In this document: one piece after another, positions 27,980 to 35,840 of the stretch
Position numbering within the stretch: position 1 is the stretch's first letter
Layout: every line of letters starts with the position of its first letter
Source of the DNA: Desulfobacterales bacterium
GTDB lineage: Bacteria; Desulfobacterota; Desulfobacteria; Desulfobacterales; JADGBH01
NCBI GenBank assembly: GCA_015231595.1
Contig: JADGBH010000005.1
Location: 1 to 64,000 of the forward strand
Length of the DNA: 64,000 nucleotides
Reading direction: 5' to 3'
Position numbers and translations under genes: made by a program
Notes under the pieces: generated by a model
The model's input: only the letters and a program-made list of their open reading frames with translations
Databases searched by the model: none
What the model was told of the DNA's origin: nothing

Positions 27980-28852
27980 TTATATATTAGCATAATCAAG
28001 GATAGAAGGAAGACGGTTTTCCCATCCGAGAGTTACAATGACTACACCTTGAACAAGTTTTTTTAAACTTGCTACAGTTTCTCCAGCTATCTTGAGACAT
28101 TCTGTATCGCGATCTGGGGCTTTTCTTATTCTTTTGATTAAATCTTCTGATATTCTGCTACCAGGCTCATTTATCGCCATGTATCTTGCTATACCTACTG
28201 ATTTAATAAGAAAAACAGAAGCAATAACAGGAACTCCGAGAGTTTTAATTTTTTCTAAATCTTTAGCAAAATGGTTAACGTCAAAAATATAAGGAGTCAC
28301 AACAAATCGAGCCCCTGCTTTGATTTTTTCTTGAGCCTTTTCAATTTCTTTGTCTAAAGAAGCATCATCCGAATATTTACCAAGGGAGCAACCTACAAAA
28401 AAAGTAGGAGCGCCTTTCAGTTCAAAACCTCCCATGTCTGCGCCTTCTTGAAGAGACTGAATTACACGAAATAGAGCTGTTTCGTCTAAGTCATAAACAG
28501 GTTTTGCATCCCTATGATCAGTATTTTCAATAGGTTCTCCTTGAACTACAAGTACATTTTGCACTCCAAGAACATGAGCAGCAAGTAGGTCCCCTTGAAT
28601 AGCGAGTCTATTTTTATCTCTGCAGTAGGTATGAATAACTGCTTCTATGCCTTGCTGTTGCATTAAAACTCCGCCAGCTAATGCGCTCATTTTCATCACT
28701 CCACTATCCATATCCGGTATAATAACAGCGTCAACACGTCCTTTTACCTTTCGGGCATTTGTGATAAATTCCGAAATATCTACTCCTTTAGGCGTGTTCA
28801 TTTCTGATAAAACAACAAATTCGCCTGATATTAATCTTTTTTTAAAACTCAT
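27980..28852 (-). CDS. Second MetF-like methylene-tetrahydrofolate reductase family protein
   Basis: A 290-aa TIM-barrel protein of the MetF superfamily: VVLSEMNTPKGVD, DAVIIPDMDSGVMKMSALAG, HTYCRDKNRLAIQGDLLA, and VLVVQGEPIENTDHRD align with the same regions of the 307-aa MetF in this operon. Several positions differ (VPD for VTD; QGEP for SGDHP), so its substrate or cofactor may differ. It is the first gene of the metF2-hdrA-mvhD-metV-metF operon, 94 bases before hdrA. It may be a paralogous folate enzyme or a non-catalytic subunit. Confidence 0.8.
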   Translation of the reverse strand: MSFKKRLISGEFVVLSEMNTPKGVDISEFITNARKVKGRVDAVIIPDMDSGVMKMSALAGGVLMQQQGIEAVIHTYCRDKNRLAIQGDLLAAHVLGVQNVLVVQGEPIENTDHRDAKPVYDLDETALFRVIQSLQEGADMGGFELKGAPTFFVGCSLGKYSDDASLDKEIEKAQEKIKAGARFVVTPYIFDVNHFAKDLEKIKTLGVPVIASVFLIKSVGIARYMAINEPGSRISEDLIKRIRKAPDRDTECLKIAGETVASLKKLVQGVVIVTLGWENRLPSILDYANI

Positions 28853-28898
28853 ACTTTTATAAATTTCCTTTTTATTTTAAGTTAAAATCTGGCTTTTT

Positions 28899-28914
28899 TG
28901 GTTATAGGTGCCAT
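28899..28914 (-). promoter_or_regulatory. Candidate sigma-54 promoter of the met-hdr operon
   Basis: On the minus strand the sequence reads ATGGCACCTATAACCA. The -24 box TGGCAC is perfect, but the -12 position has CA where GC is expected (10 bases after GG). It lies about 50 bases upstream of the first gene, and a sigma-54 activator gene is divergently encoded 335 bases away. The imperfect -12 box makes this tentative. Confidence 0.35.
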
Positions 28915-29112
28915 AGTTAATGTAAAAGATGAAAAAATAAGCAATATATATACCATTTTTTTAATTGTTAGAATATATTTTTTATTTTTCAATTTTTGTT
29001 AAGCTCATTTTTTTATTAAGCTTATTATTTTATTTTACATTGAATAAATGGTGTTAAGGTGTTAAGAGATTATTTTAACATTTGTTAAATTTAATAATAA
29101 AATTTTATTTGT

Positions 29113-29182
29113 TTCACTCCGTGCTCTCACTAAACTCTGTGAGAGTCTTTTTTTTCACGGAGTTCACTGGTGCGTGGAGTGA
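29113..29182 (+). promoter_or_regulatory. Structured leader with terminator hairpin before the sigma-54 activator
   Basis: Inside the 5' leader, CTCTCAC (29124-29130) pairs with GTGAGAG (29139-29145) and is followed by TCTTTTTTTT (29146-29155), an intrinsic terminator pattern. The flanks also pair: ACTCCGTG (29116-29123) with CACGGAGT (29156-29163). In competition, TTCACTCC (29113-29120) is exactly complementary to GGAGTGAA (29175-29182), which contains the ribosome binding site. No plus-strand gene lies upstream, so this looks like attenuation or RBS sequestration. The signal is unknown. Confidence 0.6.
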
Positions 29183-29186
29183 ATCT

Positions 29187-30578
29187 ATGAACATTACGTT
29201 AGATATGATTGAGTGGGAAGTAGATAAAAATTGGAAAACAATTGTTAATACCATCCAAGATGGTTTGATGATAATAAATAAGGAGGGTACTATTGTCATC
29301 GTTAATAGGGCTCTCGAAAGCATAACAGGCTATTCAAAGGATGAATTAATAGGTCTACCATGTACGGTTTTAAACTGTGATATATGTGATGTATTAATAG
29401 AAAAAGATACCGAACATTGGTGTACATTGTTCCGAACTGGCGGTTTAAGTAAAAAACGGTGTACTTTTTTAAGAAAGGACAATCGATATATCCATGTCCT
29501 TAAAAATGCTACTATTTTGAAAGATAACAATGATGAAGTGATCGGGGCAGTCGAAACAGTAACAGATATAACTGGTATTATTGAAAAAGATATTCAGATA
29601 GCTGAGTTTCAAAAAAAGCTCAGAGCAGATGATAGTTTTCATGGTATTATAGGCGTTTCTTCTCCTATAAAAAAAGTATTCGATTTGGTAGCTAATGCTG
29701 CACAATCAGATGCTCCGGTTATAATTTTTGGAGAAAGCGGAACAGGAAAGGAACTTGTTTCAAAAGCTATTCATGAATTAAGCGACAATAGAAATAAACC
29801 GCTTATTAAGGTAAATTGCGCTGCTTTAACTGAATCTTTACTTGAAAGTGAACTATTTGGTCATGTAAAAGGCGCTTTTACAGGAGCATATAAAGATAGA
29901 ATAGGCAGATTTGAAATGGCGCAAGATGGATATATATTTTTAGACGAAATTGGAGATATGCCATTATCAATTCAAGTTAAGCTTTTACGCGTATTAGAGG
30001 AAAAAATTATAGAAAAGGTAGGAGATAATAATCCTATATCTGTAAATGTAAGAATTATTTCTGCTACAAATAAAAATTTGAATGAATTAATTCAGGAAGG
30101 AAAATTTAGAGAAGATTTATATTTTCGTATTAATGTAATACCAATTCATCTTCCGCCTCTTAGGAATAGGATTGAGGATATCCCTTTATTAGCTGATAAT
30201 TTTTTTCATAGGATAAAGTTTAAAAGTGGTAAAAATGTTCAAGGAATAAGCTCAGAAGCTATGGATGCTTTAATTAAATATCCATGGCCAGGAAATGTTA
30301 GAGAACTTAGAAGTGCTTTTGAATTTGCCTTTGTAAACAGCGATGATTCTTTCATAAGGTGCCGTCATCTTCCTAATCATATATGCAATTTTAATTATAG
30401 TTTTACATCGGCGAAAAAAATTGTTAGCGAAGATTATAAAAAGAATCAACTGATAGATGCTCTTAAAGAGGCGAAAGGTAATCAGAGCGTAGCCGCTCAA
30501 ATATTAGGAATTTCAAGGGTGACTGTTTGGAATCATATAAAAAAATATAATATAAAAATAAAAAATGATGACTTTTAA
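29187..30578 (+). CDS. Sigma-54-dependent transcriptional activator (PAS-AAA+-Fis)
   Basis: The ATG at 29187 with GGAG at 29175-29178 gives 463 aa; upstream in-frame codons translate the leader hairpin and are rejected. Domains: PAS (about 10-130) with a Cys pattern (CTVLNCDICD; later CTLF and KKRC) that suggests redox or Fe-S sensing; AAA+ with Walker A GESGTGKE (about 182-189), GAFTGA (about 227-232, the sigma-54 contact loop) and Walker B-like IFLDEIGDMP; Fis-type helix-turn-helix at the C-terminus (QSVAAQILGISRVTVWNHIK). It is divergent from the metF2-hdrA-mvhD-metV-metF operon and probably controls it. Confidence 0.9.
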   Translation: MNITLDMIEWEVDKNWKTIVNTIQDGLMIINKEGTIVIVNRALESITGYSKDELIGLPCTVLNCDICDVLIEKDTEHWCTLFRTGGLSKKRCTFLRKDNRYIHVLKNATILKDNNDEVIGAVETVTDITGIIEKDIQIAEFQKKLRADDSFHGIIGVSSPIKKVFDLVANAAQSDAPVIIFGESGTGKELVSKAIHELSDNRNKPLIKVNCAALTESLLESELFGHVKGAFTGAYKDRIGRFEMAQDGYIFLDEIGDMPLSIQVKLLRVLEEKIIEKVGDNNPISVNVRIISATNKNLNELIQEGKFREDLYFRINVIPIHLPPLRNRIEDIPLLADNFFHRIKFKSGKNVQGISSEAMDALIKYPWPGNVRELRSAFEFAFVNSDDSFIRCRHLPNHICNFNYSFTSAKKIVSEDYKKNQLIDALKEAKGNQSVAAQILGISRVTVWNHIKKYNIKIKNDDF

Positions 30579-30580
30579 TA

Positions 30581-30612
30581 ATTAGAATATCGTATTTAGC
30601 AGATATTCTAAT
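30581..30612. other. AT-rich hairpin between convergent genes
   Basis: A perfect 11-bp inverted repeat, ATTAGAATATC (30581-30591) with GATATTCTAAT (30602-30612), lies directly after the activator gene, which faces the sigma factor gene ending at 30698. It could act as a bidirectional terminator, but it is AT-rich and has no T-run. Confidence 0.4.
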
Positions 30613-30697
30613 ATGTAGATAAAAATTTTTTAAAAATTAAATCTTAACGATGTGCTTGTGCTGTTTGGATGATAGAAATTATCTATAACTTATGATT

Positions 30698-31222
30698 TTA
30701 AATTTTTTCCATAAAAATCCTCAGTTTTTTTAATCCTCTATAAACCCTCATTTTGGCTGAGCTTAAAGATATATTTAAGATTTTAGAGACATCTTCAAAT
30801 GAAAGCTCATCATAAAATCTCAATACTATAGCTTCTCTATCCGAAATCGGTAATTTTTGCAGTAATTTTGCTAATATTTCTGATTCTTCTTGGATTTTTA
30901 GATTCAAATCAGGGTGCTGTCTGTCATCTTTAAAAAAATTAGGCAAAAAGGATAAATATTTTTTCTTTTTTAAATAAGTTCTTATTAAGTTAAGAGCTAT
31001 TGTAAAAAGCCATGGGAAAAATTTTTTAGTTATATTAAAGGAAGCTAACGATTCGTAGGCTTTAACAAAGGCTTCCTGCGCTAAATCGTCTGATGCGCAA
31101 GCATCTCCTGTCATACGATAGGCCAAGTTAAAAATAGCTGTTTTATATTTATTCACTAAAACAGCATAATCATTTTTGTTGCCGTTTAATATAGAAATAA
31201 TTATTTGTCCTTCATCATCCAT
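30698..31222 (-). CDS. ECF-family RNA polymerase sigma factor
   Basis: A 174-aa protein with region 2 (FNLAYRMTGDACASDDLAQE and AFVKAYESL, the -10 recognition helix) and region 4 (LPISDREAIVLRFYDELSFE, then KILNISLSSAKMRVYRGLKK). No region 3, so it is an extracytoplasmic-function sigma factor. Its start overlaps the end of an upstream small membrane protein gene by 8 bases, so the two are translationally coupled. No recognisable anti-sigma factor follows; the membrane protein may fill that role. The operon may include the DUF6485-like gene and the TRAP genes upstream. Confidence 0.9.
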   Translation of the reverse strand: MDDEGQIIISILNGNKNDYAVLVNKYKTAIFNLAYRMTGDACASDDLAQEAFVKAYESLASFNITKKFFPWLFTIALNLIRTYLKKKKYLSFLPNFFKDDRQHPDLNLKIQEESEILAKLLQKLPISDREAIVLRFYDELSFEDVSKILNISLSSAKMRVYRGLKKLRIFMEKI

Positions 31223-31604
31223 TAATTGCTGAAATAAAAAGCTCCTTAGTTTTGTCTATTGAAAGAAATATAGATACAGCTATTCCAACTATAGAACCAT
31301 AGGGAAAAAATAGGCAGAGAATGCCTCCTAACACTCGACACAACACAAATTTTTGTTTTTTGTATATAAAGTAAGCAAGTATAACTGATATTCCAGTAAA
31401 TAGCCAAAGCGTAAGAAACATAAATCCGCTTGGGACAAACATTAAAAGAGTGGACGGAGACGTTATTGATGATTTAATTATGTCTTTCCAAACAAATAAG
31501 GAATTAAAAGTAATCCATAAGGATGATAGAAATATTATGCCCGCCCATAGGCATGTTAAAACAACTATGGCTTTATACCAAATTTTTAAATATTTGACAT
31601 CCAT
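31215..31604 (-). CDS. Small membrane protein upstream of the ECF sigma factor
   Basis: A 129-aa protein with three to four predicted membrane segments (about 11-33, 51-77, 85-108). It has no recognised domain and no Cys/His zinc motif of ZAS anti-sigma factors. The gene ends 8 bases inside the sigma factor gene, so they are made together. Function unknown; a membrane tether for the sigma factor is an inference from the overlap only. Confidence 0.6.
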   Translation of the reverse strand: MDVKYLKIWYKAIVVLTCLWAGIIFLSSLWITFNSLFVWKDIIKSSITSPSTLLMFVPSGFMFLTLWLFTGISVILAYFIYKKQKFVLCRVLGGILCLFFPYGSIVGIAVSIFLSIDKTKELFISAING

Positions 31605-31626
31605 AAACGTTCCTTTATTTACGATG

Positions 31627-31830
31627 TTAAATTTTTTTTTCTTTTACGAGTCGAGCAAAATGTTCAAATGACCTATCATACGTTATTTCAGCATCCTTTG
31701 GAAAGCAGCAAGCTGGAAGCTGTCTACTCTTTAAATGATATTTTAAACATTCACAGCATATACCTTTACGGGAGCAAGGCTCATAAGTACAGTTACATGA
31801 TTTTAAATTTTTTTCGCTTTTACATTCCAT
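31627..31830 (-). CDS. Small Cys-rich protein (DUF6485-like)
   Basis: A 67-aa protein with cysteines at about 3, 12, 14, 19, 25, 26, 28, 41 and 42 (CNCTYEPCSRKGICCECLKYH, RQLPACCFP). The pattern, including the TYDRSFEHFARLV tail, matches what I recall of the DUF6485 family of small, likely metal-binding proteins in anaerobes. It lies 22 bases after dctM and 22 bases before the membrane protein gene. No function is known. Confidence 0.75.
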   Translation of the reverse strand: MECKSEKNLKSCNCTYEPCSRKGICCECLKYHLKSRQLPACCFPKDAEITYDRSFEHFARLVKEKKI

Positions 31831-31852
31831 AATTTTGTCTCCTATAATTTTT

Positions 31853-33130
31853 TTATTTTATGTCATAGAGTTCAATAATGCCAATACTGAGCCATGGAGC
31901 ATAGGTTATTATTAAAAGGCCTATAATTAACACAATTAAAAAAGGTATTGATGCTTTATATAAAGCAAATACAGGTTTGTTAAATCGTAAGCAAGAAATA
32001 AAAAGATTCATACCTACCGGAGGAGTTGAATAGCCAATTTCTAAATTTGTAAGGAATATTATTCCAAGATGAACAGGATTTACATCAAAGTTGTTAGCAA
32101 TAGGTATTATTAATGGAACAACTACAAAGATAGCTGAATATATATCAAGAAAGCATCCAACAATTAAAAGAAATATATTAAGCATAATAAGAAAAACAAA
32201 TTTAGATGATATAAAACCTTTCATAAAATTTAAAAGAGCCATTGGAATTTGAGCATCAACCATATAATTTGTAAGCCCAAAAGCTGCTCCCATTACAATC
32301 AGAATCCCTCCGACCATTATCATGCTTTTTTTAACTATGCTCGGGACATCGCTAATTTTAATATCCTTATAAATAAAAATTTCAATTATAAGGGAATATA
32401 CACAGGTTAAAGCGGCAATTTCACCTAATGTTAAAAAGCCTCCAAAAATGCCTATAATAACAAAAACAGGAATAAATAGCTCCCATTTGGCATCATTAAC
32501 CGATTTAAAAAGTTCTTTAAAAGAAAATCTTACTCGAGGTACATTGGATTTTACAGCAATGAACATTCCATAAATTGAAAGAATTAATATTAAAAATACT
32601 CCAGGAATAAAACCCGCCGCAAAAAGCTGTTTTATGTTTAATGAGGATACCGCGCCATAAAGAATAATCGGAAGGCTTGGTGGAAAAAGAAGTCCGAGAC
32701 TGCCAGAAGTTGTAAGAAGCCCTAAAGAAAATTTCTCTGGATATTTTTCATCGATTAATGCTGGCAAAAGAATACCTCCGAGGGCTATTATTGTAACTCC
32801 TGATGCTCCTGTAAAGGCTGTAAAAAAAGCGCAGCATATTAAAGCTACAACCGCAAAACCTCCTGGAAGCCATCCAAGTATAGCCTTTGATAAATTAACA
32901 AGCCTGTAGGATGATTTGCTTTCAGCAAGAATATATCCAGCAAAGGTAAAAAAAGGAATAATATAAAGAAGAGGTTTATTTGCAAATGTATCGTAGATAT
33001 CAACTATCATGGCAGAAATAGGTACATCGCCTACAAAGAATCCAAGCATTGCAAAAGCTGAAATTACAATAAATACTGGGGCTCCTAAAAGAGCCATTAT
33101 AATAATTATAGCTACTCCTAAAAGAATCAA
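31853..33130 (-). CDS. dctM: TRAP transporter large permease (DctM)
   Basis: A 425-aa integral membrane protein with about 12 hydrophobic segments and family motifs FAGYILAESKSSYRL, AFFTAFTGASGVTIIALGGI, LLTTSGSLGLLFPPSLPIIL and EIGYSTPPVGMNLFISC. It is the ion-coupled large membrane subunit of a tripartite ATP-independent periplasmic transporter. Its start overlaps dctQ by 4 bases. Substrate cannot be read from the sequence. Confidence 0.93.
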   Translation of the reverse strand: MILLGVAIIIIMALLGAPVFIVISAFAMLGFFVGDVPISAMIVDIYDTFANKPLLYIIPFFTFAGYILAESKSSYRLVNLSKAILGWLPGGFAVVALICCAFFTAFTGASGVTIIALGGILLPALIDEKYPEKFSLGLLTTSGSLGLLFPPSLPIILYGAVSSLNIKQLFAAGFIPGVFLILILSIYGMFIAVKSNVPRVRFSFKELFKSVNDAKWELFIPVFVIIGIFGGFLTLGEIAALTCVYSLIIEIFIYKDIKISDVPSIVKKSMIMVGGILIVMGAAFGLTNYMVDAQIPMALLNFMKGFISSKFVFLIMLNIFLLIVGCFLDIYSAIFVVVPLIIPIANNFDVNPVHLGIIFLTNLEIGYSTPPVGMNLFISCLRFNKPVFALYKASIPFLIVLIIGLLIITYAPWLSIGIIELYDIK

Positions 33131-33669
33131 GAATTCCTCCTTTTTATAATTTTAGTAAAGCTTGTAAATGTTTTTATAATAAACCTTAAGCAAATAATAA
33201 AAAAGCCAATCGGAAGAATTATTTGTATTATCCATACTGGAACTTCTAAAAAAGGCAGGTTGTTTCCACCTTCATACTCTATTGTTACAAAGCTTATAGA
33301 TGCATATATTAGAAAAAAGCATATTATTATGGAAAATATATTTACTATGATTTCAACTATATTTTTGATGGTAGAAGGTAAATTTCTTGATATCGCCTCA
33401 ATTTTTATATGTCCGTCTTCTCTTGTAGCTATACCTGCTCCTAAAAAGCCAATCCATAAAACAAGAGGCCGCACTATTGTGTCAGAGCCTGGAATCCCTG
33501 TATTAAATAAATATCTAAGAAAAACTTGGGAAACAACAAGTAAAATCATTATTATTAAAAAAAAAGCTAATAAAAGTTCTTCAGCTTTTAACAGAATATT
33601 AATAAATGAAATTTTAGAGTTTGAATTATTTAGTTTTACCATTTGGTTATTCCATTCATACTTTACCAT
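33127..33669 (-). CDS. dctQ: TRAP transporter small permease (DctQ)
   Basis: A 180-aa protein with four membrane helices and the DctQ motif region FLRYLFNTGIPGSDTIVRPL and LVLWIGFLGAGIATREDGHI. It starts at an ATG that overlaps the dctP stop by one base (TAATG). It forms the membrane complex with DctM. Confidence 0.92.
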   Translation of the reverse strand: MVKYEWNNQMVKLNNSNSKISFINILLKAEELLLAFFLIIMILLVVSQVFLRYLFNTGIPGSDTIVRPLVLWIGFLGAGIATREDGHIKIEAISRNLPSTIKNIVEIIVNIFSIIICFFLIYASISFVTIEYEGGNNLPFLEVPVWIIQIILPIGFFIICLRFIIKTFTSFTKIIKRRNS

Positions 33670-34715
33670 TATTTTATTATTGCAAATTTACTTTCAGGGT
33701 TATTCTTTCTATATTCATCAACGTATAAAAGTGCTTTATCTAAAAGTTCTTTTGAATAGAGCTTCCCAATCTGGCTTTCTCTTGCTTTTTTTCCAGCTTC
33801 TTCGTAAAAATCGCCAGCGCTGCCTTCCTGTTCAAAATGTATAATTTCAACTCCTTCTTTTTTTAAAACTTCTATCCCTTTATTATTTAAATTTTCGCTG
33901 TCTTTTGTAAATCTGTTTATATAGTCTTTTGAGATTTCTAATATTTTTTGTTGGCTTTCTTTTGAAATTTTATCCCAAATATTTTTTGAAACAACGGCAG
34001 CTCCGATAAGATTCATGATTGGATAGTCGGACATATATTTAAATTTTGCATACCAATGAAAAGCAACTGCTCCAAAAGGCGTCATTGCAGCAGTATTTAT
34101 TAAATTAGTTGATACAGATGTTAATACATCAGTAAAAGATAGGGGAATTGGCGTTAATCCAAGAGCTTCAAAGGAAGCTATGGCTAAAGGATCATCGCTT
34201 GGGGCCCAGCATTTTTGTTTTCGTAAGACTTCAAGAGAGTTCACTGGGACATTTGAAAAACCGTATAAGAAACCTATATCATACCAGCCAAGAACTATAA
34301 GACCTCTATCTTCACAGTATTTGTTCATAGGCGCTTCTAATTTTTTTCTTACATAGGCTACTTCTTCTGCGTTCCTGAATAAAAAAGGTATTTCTGTTAC
34401 TCGAATTTCTGGAACAATTTGACCTAAGCCTGAACCTGTAAATGCGCCCCCATGAAGCTGACCGATCCTCATTTTTCTAAGCACATTTTTTTCATCTCCT
34501 TGTTGGCCCCCCCAGTATATTTTAAAATCAACTTCATTATTTGTTTGCTGCCTTATTTCGGAAAGATATTCTTCCATTATGTCCATCATTGTTGAGCCCT
34601 TTGGCGCAAGGGTTGCCATTTTTATTGTAACCTTTGCTTGAGCTTTAACTTCTACGGAATTAAAATAAAAATAAAACAAAAATAAAATTACTAAAAGTAT
34701 TTTTCTACTTTCCAT
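33669..34715 (-). CDS. dctP: TRAP transporter substrate-binding protein (DctP)
   Basis: A 348-aa periplasmic binding protein: signal peptide about 1-25, then KMATLAPKGSTMMDIMEEYL, VDFKIYWGGQQGDEKNVLRKMRIGQLHGGAF, and a central segment with the carboxylate-contact Arg region (GFSNVPVNSLEVLRKQKCWA). It belongs to the DctP/TAXI-like group that pairs with TatT. It captures a carboxylate-type ligand for DctQM. It is second in the tatT-dctPQM operon. Confidence 0.92.
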   Translation of the reverse strand: MESRKILLVILFLFYFYFNSVEVKAQAKVTIKMATLAPKGSTMMDIMEEYLSEIRQQTNNEVDFKIYWGGQQGDEKNVLRKMRIGQLHGGAFTGSGLGQIVPEIRVTEIPFLFRNAEEVAYVRKKLEAPMNKYCEDRGLIVLGWYDIGFLYGFSNVPVNSLEVLRKQKCWAPSDDPLAIASFEALGLTPIPLSFTDVLTSVSTNLINTAAMTPFGAVAFHWYAKFKYMSDYPIMNLIGAAVVSKNIWDKISKESQQKILEISKDYINRFTKDSENLNNKGIEVLKKEGVEIIHFEQEGSAGDFYEEAGKKARESQIGKLYSKELLDKALLYVDEYRKNNPESKFAIIK

Positions 34716-34744
34716 AGTTATTTCCTTATTATAATAAATTAAAG

Positions 34745-35614
34745 TTAAAAATATTCGTCAAGATTTTTCATTAGAGCCTTAGCTTTGACTCGCATAAGCT
34801 CATTTACAAAATTTTTTTCTGGAAGAAGATTTTCTGGAGAATTAATTATTGTTTCTAAAGTTTTTATGTATAAGTCTTTATCTTGAATCTGAACCGCATA
34901 AAATTTTGCATAAAATAGATGAGCCATTAGAAATTTTGAATCAGAAATGCTGAATGCTTTTTCAAAATGATATTTAGCTTTTTCAGGATTTCCTCCTAAG
35001 AATTGAGGACGTGCGGCATAATATGTTCCAAGACCAATATGGGCGCTTCCATAATAATATTTTTCATCAAGTTCTATTACCCGCTTTAGCATTGCTTCTG
35101 CTTTTGGAATATCCGCAAAAACTTCCATGCTGTCCATACTAACAGATATAAGCTGAAACCAACAGTTTGCAGCCCAAAACAAGGCTGGAACGTCTTTTTT
35201 ATTGAATTTTTTTATTTTAGCTGAAAAATCATTTAAAGGCATATTAATTGCGCCTTTAAACCAACTTTTTTTTTCAAGAACTCTTAAAGCATAATCCCTT
35301 GCTTTTTTATATAATTTTTTTGCTCTTTTTTTGTTATTATCTTCAACAAAAGCAAATGTATAACCGCTATAGGATTCTGCAGCGAGTAATAGATTTTTTT
35401 CATTTTCAGGTGACGCTTCTATAAGCCCGTCAATCATAAGTAAACTTGGCGCTATTCCATCTTTTACAAGTTCAACGTCGTCATTTTTGTTAACAGCATC
35501 TGTCATTTTTGTGATAAGAGGACTTGCCGCTTTTACCATGATTGATGTCATGCTGCAGCTACATAAAAGTGCTATACAAAAAATACAAAAACCGAATTTT
35601 ATTTTTTTCCCCAT
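34745..35614 (-). CDS. tatT: TatT: TRAP-associated TPR lipoprotein
   Basis: A 289-aa lipoprotein: a signal peptide ending in a lipobox (ALLCSCSM; acylated Cys about 20), then helical TPR-like repeats. Segments include NKNDDVELVKDGIAPSLLMI, LLLAAESYSGYTFAFVED, and YYGSAHIGLGTYYAARPQFLGGN, as in the TRAP 'T-component' (TatT) family first described with TatP in Treponema. TatT binds DctP-type receptors as a periplasmic partner. It is the first gene before dctP (29 bases). Confidence 0.87.
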   Translation of the reverse strand: MGKKIKFGFCIFCIALLCSCSMTSIMVKAASPLITKMTDAVNKNDDVELVKDGIAPSLLMIDGLIEASPENEKNLLLAAESYSGYTFAFVEDNNKKRAKKLYKKARDYALRVLEKKSWFKGAINMPLNDFSAKIKKFNKKDVPALFWAANCWFQLISVSMDSMEVFADIPKAEAMLKRVIELDEKYYYGSAHIGLGTYYAARPQFLGGNPEKAKYHFEKAFSISDSKFLMAHLFYAKFYAVQIQDKDLYIKTLETIINSPENLLPEKNFVNELMRVKAKALMKNLDEYF

Positions 35615-35732
35615 ATAAGATTCCCCCTAAATATAAATTATATCATTGCTATGAGTTTACTGCATATAAAAAATTCGAGTCATGAAGTCAACAAATTCTA
35701 ATTCAAAAAAAATTTAGATGCGAAATTTAATT

Positions 35733-35770
35733 TAATATGATATTGAAGTTTTATTTATAATATCATATTA
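35733..35770. promoter_or_regulatory. 12-bp inverted repeat in the tatT/HD-GYP divergent region
   Basis: TAATATGATATT (35733-35744) and AATATCATATTA (35759-35770) are perfect inverted repeats 14 bases apart, between divergent tatT and the HD-GYP gene. It may be an operator for a dimeric regulator of one or both operons, or a structured leader. The rest of the 226-base region is AT-rich without another clear signal. Confidence 0.4.
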
Positions 35771-35840
35771 AGAAAAAATAAATGTAGCCTAAAATATTAT
35801 AAAAAGCTTAAGGGTTGTATAATTGCTCAGGAGATTATTT

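Noticed and set aside
29082..29186. N-terminal extension of the sigma-54 activator
   Set aside because: The 35 extra codons would translate a terminator hairpin and T-run. The ATG at 29187 has GGAG upstream and starts the PAS domain cleanly.
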